Shown piece after piece: positions 20,097 through 31,069 of a stretch of DNA of 64,000 nucleotides. A model generated the notes under the pieces. The model saw only the letters and a list, made by a program, of their open reading frames with translations. It made no database searches and was not told the DNA's origin. The translations under genes and the position numbers were made by a program. The stretch is from Telluria beijingensis. Lineage in GTDB: Bacteria; Pseudomonadota; Gammaproteobacteria; Burkholderiales; Burkholderiaceae_D. The stretch spans positions 40,153 through 104,152 of the forward strand of contig NZ_CP132480.1 in assembly GCF_030770395.1 (NCBI RefSeq), in the 5' to 3' direction. The stretch's first letter is position 1, and each line of letters starts with the position of its first letter.

Positions 20097-21374
20097 CTAC
20101 AACTGCTTGTCGATCAGCGACACCGCCCAGGTGCTGAAACGCTGCCACCACGGCCGCTTGGCAAACTTGTGCTCGGTCACCGGCGTGGCGCGCGCCCAGT
20201 CCTGTTCGTAGATCTCGCTCATCTGCATGGCAAATTCTTCGTCCAGCACGTTCAGGTTGGCTTCGTCGTTGATGCTGAACGAGCGGTTGTCGAAGTTGGT
20301 CGAGCCGACCGACACCAGCAGCTTGTCGACGATCAGCGTCTTGACGTGGTACATGGTCGGCTTGTATTCCGAGATCTGCACGCCGGCGTCGAGCAGCTCG
20401 GGCCAGCGGTCGCGCGAAGCGGCCTTGACCAGGTCGGAGTCGATGATCGGGCCCGGCGTGATCAGGCGCACGCGCACGCCGCGTTTCGCCGCCGCGATCA
20501 GGGTGCGGATGGTCAGGTCGTCCGGCACGAAGTAGGCTGCCGACAGGTCGATCGTCTCGCGCGCGGCCGTGATCGACATCAAGTACATCAGGTGCATGCT
20601 CTCGCTGCCGCCGGTCGGCGAGCTCGAGAACATCTGGGCCGGCATCGTGCCTTTCGGCTCCAGCGCCGGGAAATAGTCGGGGCCGTCCAGCACGGCGCCG
20701 GTGGCCTTGGTCCAGTTGTCGTTGAATACCGCCTGGATCTGGCCGACCACCGGGCCTTCGACCCTGAAGTGGCTGTCGCGCCAGTGATTCTCGTCTTCGG
20801 CATTGCCGCGCCACTGGTCGGCAATGCCGACCCCGCCCGTGAAGCCGATCTTGCCGTCAATGACCAGGAGCTTGCGGTGGGTGCGGTTGTTCATCCGCGC
20901 CAGCTTCCACCAGACCGGCTTGTGGTAGCGCTGCACGCGCACGCCGGCCTTCTTCATATCGTCCACCAGCGCATTGTCCATCTTCATGCTGCCCATGAAG
21001 TCGAGCATGACGTGCACTTTCACGCCCGCGCGGGCGCGCTCCGACAGCGCTTCGGAGAATTCCTTGCCGATCGATTCCGACCAGTAAATATAGGTTTCCA
21101 GGTTGATCGACTTTTCCGCCTGGCGAATCGCGGCCAGCATGGCGGGGAAGATCTGGTCGCCATTGATCAAGGCCTCGACCTTGTTTCCTTCAAGAATAGG
21201 GGGACCCAGCAGCACACCCATCGAGCGGCGGAATTGCGGATCGTGGGTGTCGTACTGCCGTGTCAGTTGCCGCTCGATCTGTTTCTCGCTCGGCATGAAG
21301 TTTAACGCGAGAACGCCCAGCACCAGCGTCGCGGCGATCGTGATCAACACTGTCCAGAACATTTTTGGGCTCAT
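20097..21374 (-). CDS. Phospholipase D-family protein, cardiolipin synthase type
   Basis: The 425-aa product has an N-terminal membrane anchor (MFWTVLITIAATLVLGVLAL) and two PLD phosphotransfer motifs: HRKLLVIDGKIGFTGG and HVKTLIVDKLLVSVGSTNFD. The two-HKD layout with a TM anchor is that of ClsA/ClsB-type cardiolipin synthases, which join phospholipids at the inner membrane. ATG at 21374 is used; a TTG one codon upstream is the only longer start. No strong ribosome-binding site is visible. The gene follows the GlsB-type gene across a terminator, so it is probably independently expressed. Confidence 0.87.
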   Translation of the reverse strand: MSPKMFWTVLITIAATLVLGVLALNFMPSEKQIERQLTRQYDTHDPQFRRSMGVLLGPPILEGNKVEALINGDQIFPAMLAAIRQAEKSINLETYIYWSESIGKEFSEALSERARAGVKVHVMLDFMGSMKMDNALVDDMKKAGVRVQRYHKPVWWKLARMNNRTHRKLLVIDGKIGFTGGVGIADQWRGNAEDENHWRDSHFRVEGPVVGQIQAVFNDNWTKATGAVLDGPDYFPALEPKGTMPAQMFSSSPTGGSESMHLMYLMSITAARETIDLSAAYFVPDDLTIRTLIAAAKRGVRVRLITPGPIIDSDLVKAASRDRWPELLDAGVQISEYKPTMYHVKTLIVDKLLVSVGSTNFDNRSFSINDEANLNVLDEEFAMQMSEIYEQDWARATPVTEHKFAKRPWWQRFSTWAVSLIDKQL

Positions 21375-21391
21375 CAATAAAACCGCAGAGG

Positions 21392-21423
21392 AAAAAAAAC
21401 CAACGCTTGCGGCGTTGGTTTTT
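21392..21423 (-). terminator. Rho-independent terminator, probably bidirectional
   Basis: Perfect 9-bp stem AACCAACGC / GCGTTGGTT with a 5-nt loop. It is flanked by eight A on the left, which is a T-tract for minus-strand transcripts, and TTT on the right. It lies 22 bp after the stop of the GlsB/YeaQ gene. Confidence 0.8.
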
Positions 21424-21444
21424 ACAGGTGGCGTGTCGTACTCA

Positions 21445-21714
21445 TTAACGAACGCGACCGCGGCGCAGCAGATTCACGATGGCCAGCAGGATGACCGCGC
21501 CCAGGAACGAGACCAGGAGCGAAGCGACGCTGAAGTCGTCCGAGTTGATGGTGCCGGTGCCGAACAGCGGCGACAGCAGCCAGCCGCCCAGGAAGGCGCC
21601 AACGATACCGACGACGACGTTCAGAATGATGCCTTGCTCTGCGTCGGTCTTCATGACCATGCTGGCAAGCCAGCCCAGGATACCGCCGACGACGATCCAG
21701 ATGATGAATAACAT
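21445..21714 (-). CDS. GlsB/YeaQ/YmgE-family stress-response membrane protein
   Basis: The 89-aa inner-membrane protein has three hydrophobic segments, starting MLFIIWIVVGGILGWLASMVM. It carries the family pattern of GxxxGWLASMVM, then ILNVVVGIVGAFLGGWLLSPLF. Relatives (formerly called transglycosylase-associated proteins) are induced by general stress; the molecular function is unknown. The ATG at 21714 has an excellent ribosome-binding site (GGAGGAAG), which rules out the longer upstream frame. A terminator follows. It neighbours another general-stress-type gene at 21993. Confidence 0.88.
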   Translation of the reverse strand: MLFIIWIVVGGILGWLASMVMKTDAEQGIILNVVVGIVGAFLGGWLLSPLFGTGTINSDDFSVASLLVSFLGAVILLAIVNLLRRGRVR

Positions 21715-21992
21715 GGTTGCTTCCTCCTCAAGTGAAAAGACATACCCCAGGCCCAACAATTGCCGTGACCATGGGAAAAAGTCTAGAGATGCGTTCCCAT
21801 CAGGTCGGTGCGGCAACTCACGTTAGATAGCGTTTTTGCATCGCTGTTCATGCACCGGCCTGTTGATTGTCCGGGGCTGCCCGGACCGTGCGTCATCGAA
21901 CAGAGCCGTACAGCCCATCGGCTTATGGTGGATGTTCAGGGCAGTGACGCGCTAGCGCGCCTGGCCACCCCAACTACTTGAAAGGATTCGTC

Positions 21993-23315
21993 ATGAGCAG
22001 CTACGACAGCAATCGCCAGTACCAGAACCAGCGCATGGTCACCGGCCTGTTCCCTGACCGCGCCAGCGCCGAACGCGCCTATGGCACCGTATCCGACCGC
22101 GGCTATGGCCGTGACGACGTCAACCTGATGATGTCCGACGCCACCCGCACGACCCACTTCGCGGATAAAGATACCGAACTGGGCAGCAAGGCGGCCGAAG
22201 GCGCCGGCATCGGCGCCGGCATCGGCGGTACCATCGGCGCGGTCCTGGCCGGCATCGCCGCCGTGGGCACGACCCTGGTGCTGCCGGGCCTGGGCGTGGT
22301 GGTCGCGGGTCCGCTGGCCGCGGCCCTGGCCGGCGCCGGCGCGGGCGGCATCACCGGTGGCCTGATCGGCGCCCTGATCGGCGCCGGCATCCCCGAAGAG
22401 CGCGCGAAGCACTATGAAGAAGGCATCAAGAACGGCGGCATCGTGATGGGCGTGCACACCCGCTCCGACGAAGATGCGGCCCATATCCAGGAATCCTGGA
22501 CCAAGCAGGGCGGCTCGCACGTGATCGGCGCCGGCCTCGGCATCGCGGGCGGCGCGGCGCTGGGCGCCACGGTCGGTACCGTGGCCGGCCCGATCGGCAC
22601 CGTCACCGGCGCCGTGGTTGGCGGCGTGGCGGGCGGCGTCGCCGGCAAGGGCGTGGGCGAAGTGGTCAATCCGAAGGCCGGCGACGACCTGGCTGAACAC
22701 CACCTGGCCAAGGGCGTGGGTGCCGGCACCGGCGCTGCGGCCGGTGCGGCGGTGGGCGCCGTGGGCGGCCCGATCGGGATGGCGGCGGGCGCCGTGGTCG
22801 GCGGCCTGGCCGGCGGCGCGGCTGGCCGTGGCGCGGGCGAAGTGGTCAATCCGAAGGTCGGCGACGACTTGCGCGACCACCACCTGGCCCAGGGCGTGGG
22901 CGCCGGCGGCGGCGCGACGGCGGGCGCGATCATCGGCGCGGCGGCCGGCCCATTGGGCGTGGCGGCGGGCGCGGCGATCGGCGGCCTGGCGGGCGGCGCG
23001 GCCGGCAAGGGCGTCGGCCACATGGTCAATCCGCACGAGGAAAACGAATACTGGCGCACCCAGTACCAGACCCAGCCGTATTATTCGCCGGGCTATACCT
23101 ATGACGATTATGCGCCGGCCTATGCGCTGGGCTACAACAGCTATGGCAAGTACGATGGCGGCTACGACGCCAACGAAAGCCACCTGGCCGGCGAGTGGGA
23201 ACGCTCGAAGGGCAATTCGCGCCTGAAGTGGGAGCAGGCCAAGGGCGCGACCCGCGCCGGCTGGCACCGCGTCGAGCGCGCGATCCCGGGTGATTTCGAT
23301 CGCGACGGCCGCTGA
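21993..23315 (+). CDS. General stress protein with YflT-like N-terminus and glycine-zipper repeats
   Basis: The 440-aa protein has three parts. Residues 1-75 resemble the heat/general stress YflT domain (VTGLFPDRASAERAYGTVSDRGY). The middle is Gly/Ala-rich with GxxxG zipper helices, including a tandem repeat of about 60 aa present three times (repeat units end NPKAGDDL.., NPKVGDDL.., NPHEENEY). The end is Tyr-rich then charged, finishing GWHRVERAIPGDFDRDGR. Glycine-zipper helices often insert in or associate with membranes, but location here is unknown. The ATG at 21993 follows AAAGGA; a TTG five codons earlier is less likely. Function unproven. Confidence 0.8.
   Translation: MSSYDSNRQYQNQRMVTGLFPDRASAERAYGTVSDRGYGRDDVNLMMSDATRTTHFADKDTELGSKAAEGAGIGAGIGGTIGAVLAGIAAVGTTLVLPGLGVVVAGPLAAALAGAGAGGITGGLIGALIGAGIPEERAKHYEEGIKNGGIVMGVHTRSDEDAAHIQESWTKQGGSHVIGAGLGIAGGAALGATVGTVAGPIGTVTGAVVGGVAGGVAGKGVGEVVNPKAGDDLAEHHLAKGVGAGTGAAAGAAVGAVGGPIGMAAGAVVGGLAGGAAGRGAGEVVNPKVGDDLRDHHLAQGVGAGGGATAGAIIGAAAGPLGVAAGAAIGGLAGGAAGKGVGHMVNPHEENEYWRTQYQTQPYYSPGYTYDDYAPAYALGYNSYGKYDGGYDANESHLAGEWERSKGNSRLKWEQAKGATRAGWHRVERAIPGDFDRDGR
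22524..23037 (+). repeat. Three tandem ~180-bp repeats within the glycine-zipper gene
   Basis: Units begin near 22524 (192 bp), 22716 (exactly 180 bp) and 22896 (about 142 bp, incomplete). Each encodes a glycine-zipper hairpin ending in a GEVVNPK..GDDL..HHLA.G linker; the third diverges after NPH. All stay in frame. Confidence 0.85.
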
Positions 23316-23354
23316 TCAGAGCCGCTGAGCACTGATCGTACGCGCCAAAAACAC

Positions 23355-23482
23355 GTCGTTACTGCCACTGGCAGTAACGACTCCCCGCGCAGGCGGGGAC
23401 CCAAGTCCTTCGCTCGCCTACTGCATTAAAAACGTAGGCACTACGCTGGAAAACTTGGGTCCACGCCTTCGCGGGGACGACG
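23355..23482. repeat. REP-like palindromic element (copy 1)
   Basis: The left part is a perfect 13-bp inverted repeat GTCGTTACTGCCA with one-base spacer (23355-23381). It is followed by two REP-like units facing each other, one ending CCCAAG at 23405 and one beginning CTTGGGT at 23454. The units share the consensus core CCCGCG(A/C)AGGCGGG with the element at 27344-27450. It lies between convergent genes. Confidence 0.8.
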
Positions 23483-23510
23483 TTGTTTACTGCTGGCGTC
23501 GACTCGTCGA

Positions 23511-24080
23511 TCAGCGCTTGACGGCTTCGACCTGGATCGCCAGCTTCACTTCCGGCGAGAAGTTCGGCAGGCCGAAGCTGATGCCGAAGTCGTCGCGCTT
23601 GAAGGTGCCGACCACGTCGGCGCCGCAGGCTTCCTTCTTGAGCATCGGGTGCATGATGCACTTGAACTTGTTGATCTGCAGGGTCAGCGGCTTGGTCACG
23701 CCGTGCAGGGTCAGCTCGCCGTCGACCGAGGTCGGCACGTCGCCGGTGTACTTGATCGACTTCGACTTGAAGGTCGCGGTCGGGTACTTGGCGGCGTCGA
23801 AGATGTCCGGCTTCTTGGCGTGCTCGTTCATCTTGTCGTGGCCGAAGTCGATGCTGTTGATGTCGACGGTGATGTCCAGCGAGCCGGTCTTGGCTTCGCG
23901 GTCCAGGGTCACGCTGCCGCTCGATTTGTTGAACTTGCCGCGCCATACCGACAGGCCCATGTGGTCGGCCTCGAAGCTCGGGTAGGTGTGGTTCGGCTCG
24001 ATGTCATAGGTGACCGGCGCGGCGAAGGCGGTGCTGGCGGCGAGGGCGGCGGCGGCCGCGATCAGGTGCTTGATTTTCAT
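23511..24080 (-). CDS. YceI-family periplasmic protein
   Basis: The 189-aa protein has a cleavable signal peptide ([20 protein letters not shown]). The YceI lipocalin-like domain is recognisable by [20 protein letters not shown], the middle [16 protein letters not shown] segment ([16 protein letters not shown]) and [14 protein letters not shown]. YceI folds bind long isoprenoid or other amphipathic chains in the periplasm; the ligand here is unknown. It is the last gene of a three-gene operon with a second YceI paralogue and a cytochrome b561, an association known for this family. Confidence 0.92.
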   Translation of the reverse strand: MKIKHLIAAAAALAASTAFAAPVTYDIEPNHTYPSFEADHMGLSVWRGKFNKSSGSVTLDREAKTGSLDITVDINSIDFGHDKMNEHAKKPDIFDAAKYPTATFKSKSIKYTGDVPTSVDGELTLHGVTKPLTLQINKFKCIMHPMLKKEACGADVVGTFKRDDFGISFGLPNFSPEVKLAIQVEAVKR

Positions 24081-24119
24081 GGGGCGATAGTCCTTGGTAA
24101 GGTCTGGTGGTGGTGAAGA

Positions 24120-24674
24120 TTACGGTGCTGCGGTGACGCGGAACTTGATGACGACTTCATCGGCGACCATGCTGGTGTCTTTCCACTCGCCTTCGCCGAT
24201 GTTGAAGGCCAGCCGCTTGATCGGCAGCTGGCCCTCGAATACTTGCTTGCCGCCTTCGGCCTTGACCGTCAGCGGGAAGGTGACGTCCGCCGTGCGGCCC
24301 TTCATGGTCAGCTTGCCCGACACGTTCAGCTTGCCGGCGCCGGCCGGCGCGATGGCGGTGGACACGAAGCTGGCCTTCGGGAATTGCGCGGAATTGAACC
24401 ATTCCTTCTTGGCGACTTCCTTGTTGTACATCGGGTCGCCGATGTCGAAGCTGGCGGTGGTGATCTCGACGCTGGCCTTCGATGCCGCCGGCTTGGCCGC
24501 GTCGTAGTCGATGCTGGCGCTGAAGGTGCGGAACGGCGCCTCGACCGGCACGTTCATCTGCTTGAACACGGCCGACACGCTGCTCCTGGCGTTGTCGGTC
24601 TTGAGGGGGACGGCGATGGCGAGGGCGCTGGCGCCGATCGCGGTCGCGAGCAGGGCGGCCTTGAGTGCTTTCAT
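24120..24674 (-). CDS. YceI-family periplasmic protein (second copy)
   Basis: The 184-aa exported YceI paralogue has signal MKALKAALLATAIGASALAIA and the domain motifs SASIDYDAAKP, EWFNSAQFPKASFVS and LTMKGRTADVTFPL. It is diverged from its downstream neighbour, having AVFKQMNVPVEAPF where classical YceI has the HT-x-VxF opening. The start ATG overlaps the cytochrome b561 stop in an ATGA, so translation is coupled. A long upstream extension in the same frame runs through the cytochrome gene and is rejected. Confidence 0.9.
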   Translation of the reverse strand: MKALKAALLATAIGASALAIAVPLKTDNARSSVSAVFKQMNVPVEAPFRTFSASIDYDAAKPAASKASVEITTASFDIGDPMYNKEVAKKEWFNSAQFPKASFVSTAIAPAGAGKLNVSGKLTMKGRTADVTFPLTVKAEGGKQVFEGQLPIKRLAFNIGEGEWKDTSMVADEVVIKFRVTAAP

Positions 24675-25219
24675 TGTTTCTCCTTGGGGGTAGGAATGGG
24701 GAGCATGCGCTGCATCACGCCGTCGCGGTCGACCAGCAGGTGCTTGAATGCGGCCAGCACGTGCAGCGCCACCAGGCCGGCCAGCAGCATATTGAGCCAG
24801 TAGTGCACGCCGCGCAGCACGGCACGCAGTTCGGGATCGGGGCCGATCAGCACCGGCAGCGGGATCTCGCCGAAATACACGACCGGGAAGCCGGCGGCCA
24901 GGCTGAAGAAATACCCCGACAGCGGCACCGCGAACATCAGCACATACAGCAGGATGTGCAGGCCGTGGGCGGCGCCGCGCTGCCAGGCCGGCATGGCGTC
25001 GGCGTACTGCGGTGGATGGATGAACAGGCGCCACAGCAGGCGCAACGCGGCCAGCGCGAGTACCGTCACGCCGGCCCATTTGTGCCAGTTGGTGTAGCGC
25101 AGCTTGGCCATGGTGATGCCCTGGATGTCGGTCATCACCAGTCCGAGCGTAAACGTGCCGATGATCGCGATGGCGATCAGCCAGTGCAGCACGATGGCAG
25201 GCAGCGTATAGCGGCGCAT
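24671..25219 (-). CDS. Cytochrome b561 family protein
   Basis: The 182-aa inner-membrane dihaem cytochrome has four hydrophobic segments and histidines in the expected helices (LHWLIAIAI, NWHKWAGV, AAHGLHILLY, VALHVLAAFKH). The family moves electrons between quinol and periplasmic acceptors; the association with YceI genes suggests a shared redox or quinone-linked role, not proven. It is the first gene of the operon. The upstream 148 bp are AT-rich and contain the small inverted repeat TAACT/AGTTA (near 25234-25249), possibly regulatory. Confidence 0.9.
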   Translation of the reverse strand: MRRYTLPAIVLHWLIAIAIIGTFTLGLVMTDIQGITMAKLRYTNWHKWAGVTVLALAALRLLWRLFIHPPQYADAMPAWQRGAAHGLHILLYVLMFAVPLSGYFFSLAAGFPVVYFGEIPLPVLIGPDPELRAVLRGVHYWLNMLLAGLVALHVLAAFKHLLVDRDGVMQRMLPIPTPKEKQ

Positions 25220-25367
25220 ATTTATCTTCAGGTAACTAGTACGAGTTAGAACTAACCAACTATAGCAAAAAAGCGGTCACCGTGCTCGACTGCGTTTTTT
25301 TGCATCAAACACTAGCACGTACTTGTAAAAACTGCACCTTTGGCTCAGCCGAATGTAAAATCGGGAC

Positions 25368-27308
25368 ATGAGCGCGTTTATTACTTATTGCTGCCGTAAC
25401 TTTGTGTTGGCCTGCGTGGCGTGGCCTGTCATTGCCGTCGCCGGTGGGCAGGACGACCTGGCCGACCTGTCGATCGAGGAGCTGGCCAATATCCAGGTGA
25501 CCTCGGTGTCCAAGCGTCCCGAACGCCTGCAGGATGCGCCGGCGGCCGTGTTCGTCATCACGGCCGACGACATCCGCCGCTCCGGCGCCGACTCGCTGCC
25601 CGAGGCGCTGCGCCTGGCGCCGAATCTCCACGTGGCGCGTATCAATGGCTACGGTTATTCGATCAGCGCGCGCGGCCTGAACAGCGGCGCCAGCGTGCTT
25701 TCCAACAAGCTGCTGGTGCTGGTCGACGGCCGCTCGGTGTACACCCCGCTGTTCTCGGGCGTGTTCTGGGATGCGCAGGACGTGCTGCTGCAGGATATCG
25801 AGCGCATCGAGGTGGTCAGCGGTCCGGGCGGCGTGTTGTGGGGCCTGAACGCGGTGAACGGCGTCATCAACATCACGACGCGCTCGGCGCGCGCAACCCA
25901 GGGCGGCATGCTGGCTGCGCATGGCGCCAACGATGGCGCGGCCGGCGCGGCTTTCCGCCAGGGTGGCACGAGCGAGGGCGGCGTGGCCTGGCGCGCCTAC
26001 GGCAAATATGCGCGCCGCGACGACAGCGACCGGGTCGGCGGCGGGCGCATCGACGACCGCTATCGCCGCGCGATGCTCGGTGCGCGCGCCGAATGGGAAC
26101 GGGGTGGCGACGCGTTCACGGTGATCGGCAATGTCCACCAGGGCCGGCTCGACCAGCCGCAACCGGGCGAAATCGCCGTCCCGGGCGGTCCGGCCGATCT
26201 CGGTCGCGTTCGATCCGATGGCGCCAACCTGACGGCGCGCTGGCAGCGCGCGCTGGACGATGGCGGCAATGTCGCGGTGCAGGCCTACCTCGACCACACG
26301 GTGCGCGAGGCGCCGCCACTGTTCACCGAGCGACTGACGACGACCGACCTGCAGTTCCAGCACACCCTGCCCAGCGCGGATGCGCATGACATCGTGTGGG
26401 GCGCCAACTACCGCCATTCGCGCGACCGGGTCGGCAACAGCCGGTATGTGGCCTTCCTGCCGGCCCACACCACGCAGCGCTGGGGCAGCCTGTTCGTGCA
26501 GGACGAGATCACGCTGCGCGACGACTGGCGCCTGACGCTCGGCGCGCGCGCCGAGTACAACCACTACACGGGCACGGAATTCCTGCCGAGCGCGCGCCTG
26601 TCGTGGCGCCTGTCGCCCCAGCACGCATTGTGGGCCTCGGCCTCGCGCACGGTGCGCGCGCCGTCGCGGCTGGACGTCGATGCCTGGGTGCCGGGCCAGC
26701 CGCCGTACATCCTGCGTGGCGGCCCCGAGGTGCAGAGCGAAGTGGCGCGCGTGATCGAGCTGGGCTATCGCGGCCAGCCGGCGGCGACGCTGTCGTATTC
26801 GGTTACCCTGTTCCACCACGACTACGACCACCTGCGCACGCAGGAACTGGATCCCACCCGCAGCTACCTGGTGTTCGCCAGCCTGATGGAGGGCAGCGGC
26901 AGCGGCATCGAAGCCTGGGGCAGCTGGCAAGCCATGCCGCGCTGGCGCCTGTCGGCCGGCTGGACGGCGCTGCACCAGCGCCTGCGCCTCAAGCCGGGCA
27001 GCAACGATGTGGCGGGCTTGCGGGTGGCGCGGCGCGATCCTTCGCATACGGCGCAATTGCGGTCGAACTTCAATCTCGACGATGCGCGCGAGATCGACGT
27101 CACGCTGCGCCGGGTCGGCGAGATGCCGGCGTCACGCGTGGCGTCGTACACGGCGCTCGACGCGCGCTTCGGCTGGCGTGTGCGGCCGGGGCTGGCCTTG
27201 TCGGTGTATGGAGAGAACCTGAACGGCGGACATGCGGAATTTGGCTCCAGCACGTATTGGGCGGAATTCGAGCGCCGGGTGGGCGTCAAGGTGCGGTGGG
27301 ATTATTAA
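25368..27308 (+). CDS. TonB-dependent outer-membrane receptor
   Basis: The 646-aa product has a signal peptide (cleavage near VAVAGG), a plug domain (about 40-165: LQDAPAAVFVITADDIRRSGA, LVLVDGRSVYTPLF, ERIEVVSGPGGVLWGLNAVNGVINI) and a 22-strand-type barrel with a C-terminal aromatic residue (VRWDY). The N-terminal DLSIEELANIQVTSVSKRPE is typical of a receptor subfamily whose ligands are mostly unassigned. No substrate-processing gene flanks it, so the ligand cannot be inferred. A REP-like element lies directly downstream. Confidence 0.92.
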   Translation: MSAFITYCCRNFVLACVAWPVIAVAGGQDDLADLSIEELANIQVTSVSKRPERLQDAPAAVFVITADDIRRSGADSLPEALRLAPNLHVARINGYGYSISARGLNSGASVLSNKLLVLVDGRSVYTPLFSGVFWDAQDVLLQDIERIEVVSGPGGVLWGLNAVNGVINITTRSARATQGGMLAAHGANDGAAGAAFRQGGTSEGGVAWRAYGKYARRDDSDRVGGGRIDDRYRRAMLGARAEWERGGDAFTVIGNVHQGRLDQPQPGEIAVPGGPADLGRVRSDGANLTARWQRALDDGGNVAVQAYLDHTVREAPPLFTERLTTTDLQFQHTLPSADAHDIVWGANYRHSRDRVGNSRYVAFLPAHTTQRWGSLFVQDEITLRDDWRLTLGARAEYNHYTGTEFLPSARLSWRLSPQHALWASASRTVRAPSRLDVDAWVPGQPPYILRGGPEVQSEVARVIELGYRGQPAATLSYSVTLFHHDYDHLRTQELDPTRSYLVFASLMEGSGSGIEAWGSWQAMPRWRLSAGWTALHQRLRLKPGSNDVAGLRVARRDPSHTAQLRSNFNLDDAREIDVTLRRVGEMPASRVASYTALDARFGWRVRPGLALSVYGENLNGGHAEFGSSTYWAEFERRVGVKVRWDY

Positions 27309-27343
27309 GGGCAGCCGGATAACTGTTCTTTGTCTGCCCGTAA

Positions 27344-27450
27344 ACGTCGTTCCCGCGAAGGCGGGAACCCAAGGCTCATGCGCAGCTACCAGCGCTCGAT
27401 TTCAATGGCCACGCGAAGGACTTGGGTTCCCGCCTGCGCGGGAACGACGT
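27344..27450. repeat. REP-like inverted pair (copy 2)
   Basis: Two 30-bp arms (27344-27373 and 27421-27450) are inverted copies differing at one base. Each arm is itself a hairpin (GTTCCCGC / GCGGGAAC). The arrangement is that of a bacterial interspersed mosaic element between two convergent genes. The core is the same as at 23381-23482. Confidence 0.88.
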
Positions 27451-27464
27451 GCTGAGGATAACGC

Positions 27465-29612
<2,148 letters not shown>

Positions 29613-29616
<4 letters not shown>

Positions 29617-30557
29617 GCGGGGCGCAGGGCATGGCCACCGCGGTGGTGTTCGGCGAAGCATTGGTCGATGATTTCAACGCCGAGCAGGTGGTCGGCGGTG
29701 CGCCGTTCAACGTGGCGCGCCACCTGGCCGCCTTCATGGCGCCGGTCCTGGCGATCACCCGCATCGGCGACGACAAGAGCGGCCAGCTGGTGCGCGCCGA
29801 GTTCGAGCGCTTCGCGATGAGCGAGGCCGGGCTGCAGAGCGATCCGCTGGAAGAAACCGGCCGCGTGCTGGTCGAGCGCGGCCCGCGCGGCCACCGCTTC
29901 ACGATCCTGCCGAACCAGGCCTACGATTTCATCGACCGCGCGGCGGCCGTGGCGAGCGCGCAAGGCGTCGACGCCGGCATCGTCTATTTCGGCATGCTGG
30001 CCCAGCGTAACGAGGTGTCGCGCGGCGCCCTGAAGGGGCTGCTGGATGAATGCGCCGGCAGCGCTGCGCGCTTCCTCGACCTGAACCTGCGCGACGGCCA
30101 GTACGACGAGCGCGGCGTCACCCGCTCGCTGCAGGCGGCGAACATCGTCAAGGTCAACGAAGAAGAATTGCAGGTCCTGTTCGGCTGGTACTTCCAGATC
30201 AAGCCCGACGACCCGCCGCTGTCCGCCGACGAGGTGCATGCCTCCTGCCAGGCGCTGTTGAAGATGTTCTCGCTCGACGCATTGATTGTCACCCTGGGCC
30301 ACCGCGGCTCTGTGTACTTCGGCAGCGATGGCCAGGTGCTGACCCAGCGCGATATTCCGGCCCCGCCCTTCGTGATCGACACGGTGGGGGCGGGCGACGC
30401 CTTCGCCGCGATCTTTTTGCTGGGACGGGTGCGCGGCTGGCCGCTCGAGACGAGCCTGGCGCGCGCGAACGAATTCGCCGGCGCGATCTGCGCGATTCCC
30501 GGCGCGGTGCCAAGGGATATGGGGTTCTACGACAAGTGGATGACGCGCTGGCGTTGA
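29613..30557 (+). CDS. PfkB-family carbohydrate kinase, probably fructokinase-like
   Basis: The 314-aa ribokinase-fold sugar kinase has N-terminal VVFGEALVDDF and the substrate-lid GGAPFNVARHLAAF. The C-terminal signature DTVGAGDAFAAIFLLG carries the catalytic aspartate and anion hole. VGGAPFNVA resembles bacterial fructokinases, but sugar specificity cannot be read with confidence. The ATG at 29613 overlaps the GST stop by four bases; a second ATG at 29631 is possible. Hairpins overlapping the stop probably end transcription. Confidence 0.87.
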
Positions 30558-30590
30558 ATGCCAGCGCGTGAAGGCCGGCGAGTGCCGGCC
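30543..30590. terminator. Double hairpin between convergent genes
   Basis: Two adjacent perfect stems: ACGCGCTGGC / GCCAGCGCGT (30543-30552 with 30560-30569, overlapping the kinase stop) and GGCCGGC / GCCGGCC (30573-30579 with 30584-30590). No T-run follows, so termination is an inference from position between two convergent genes. Confidence 0.45.
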
Positions 30591-30598
30591 GGTGGGCA

Positions 30599-31069
30599 TT
30601 ACGAAGCGATCTGGCTCTGCAGGTAGTTCTGGATGCCGACCTTGACGATCAGGTCGAGCTGGGTTTCCAGCCACTCGATGTGCTCTTCGGTGTCTTCCAG
30701 GATCATCAGGAACAGGTCGCGCGACACGTAGTCGGCGGCCGCTTCGCAGGCGGCGATGCCTTCCTTGACGGTCACTTGCGCAGCGCGTTCCAGCTTCAGG
30801 TCGCATTCCAGCATTTCCTGGGTCGACTCGCCGATCAGCAGCTTGTGCAGCGCTTGCAGGTTCGGCAGTGCGTCCAGCATCAGGATGCGGTCGATCAGCT
30901 TGTCGGCGTGCTTCATTTCGCCGATCGATTCTTCGTACTCTTTCTTGCCCAGTTTTTCCAGGCCCCAGTGGCGGTACATGCGCGCATGAAGGAAATACTG
31001 ATTGATTGCGGTGAGTTCATTGGTCAGCTGTGCGTTCAGCAGACGGATGACGTTTTGATCGCCTTTCAT
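30599..31069 (-). CDS. bfr: Bacterioferritin
   Basis: Haem-containing 24-subunit iron store, 156 aa, cytoplasmic. Ligands align with E. coli Bfr without gaps: E18, E51, H54, E94 and H130 of the diiron site, and haem ligand M52 ([14 protein letters not shown]). The sixth ferroxidase ligand, E127 in E. coli, is Thr here ([13 protein letters not shown]). The start at 31069 gives [12 protein letters not shown]. Iron released from it would be mobilised by the bfd product encoded near 38.6 kb. The AT-rich upstream region may be iron-regulated. Confidence 0.95.
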   Translation of the reverse strand: MKGDQNVIRLLNAQLTNELTAINQYFLHARMYRHWGLEKLGKKEYEESIGEMKHADKLIDRILMLDALPNLQALHKLLIGESTQEMLECDLKLERAAQVTVKEGIAACEAAADYVSRDLFLMILEDTEEHIEWLETQLDLIVKVGIQNYLQSQIAS

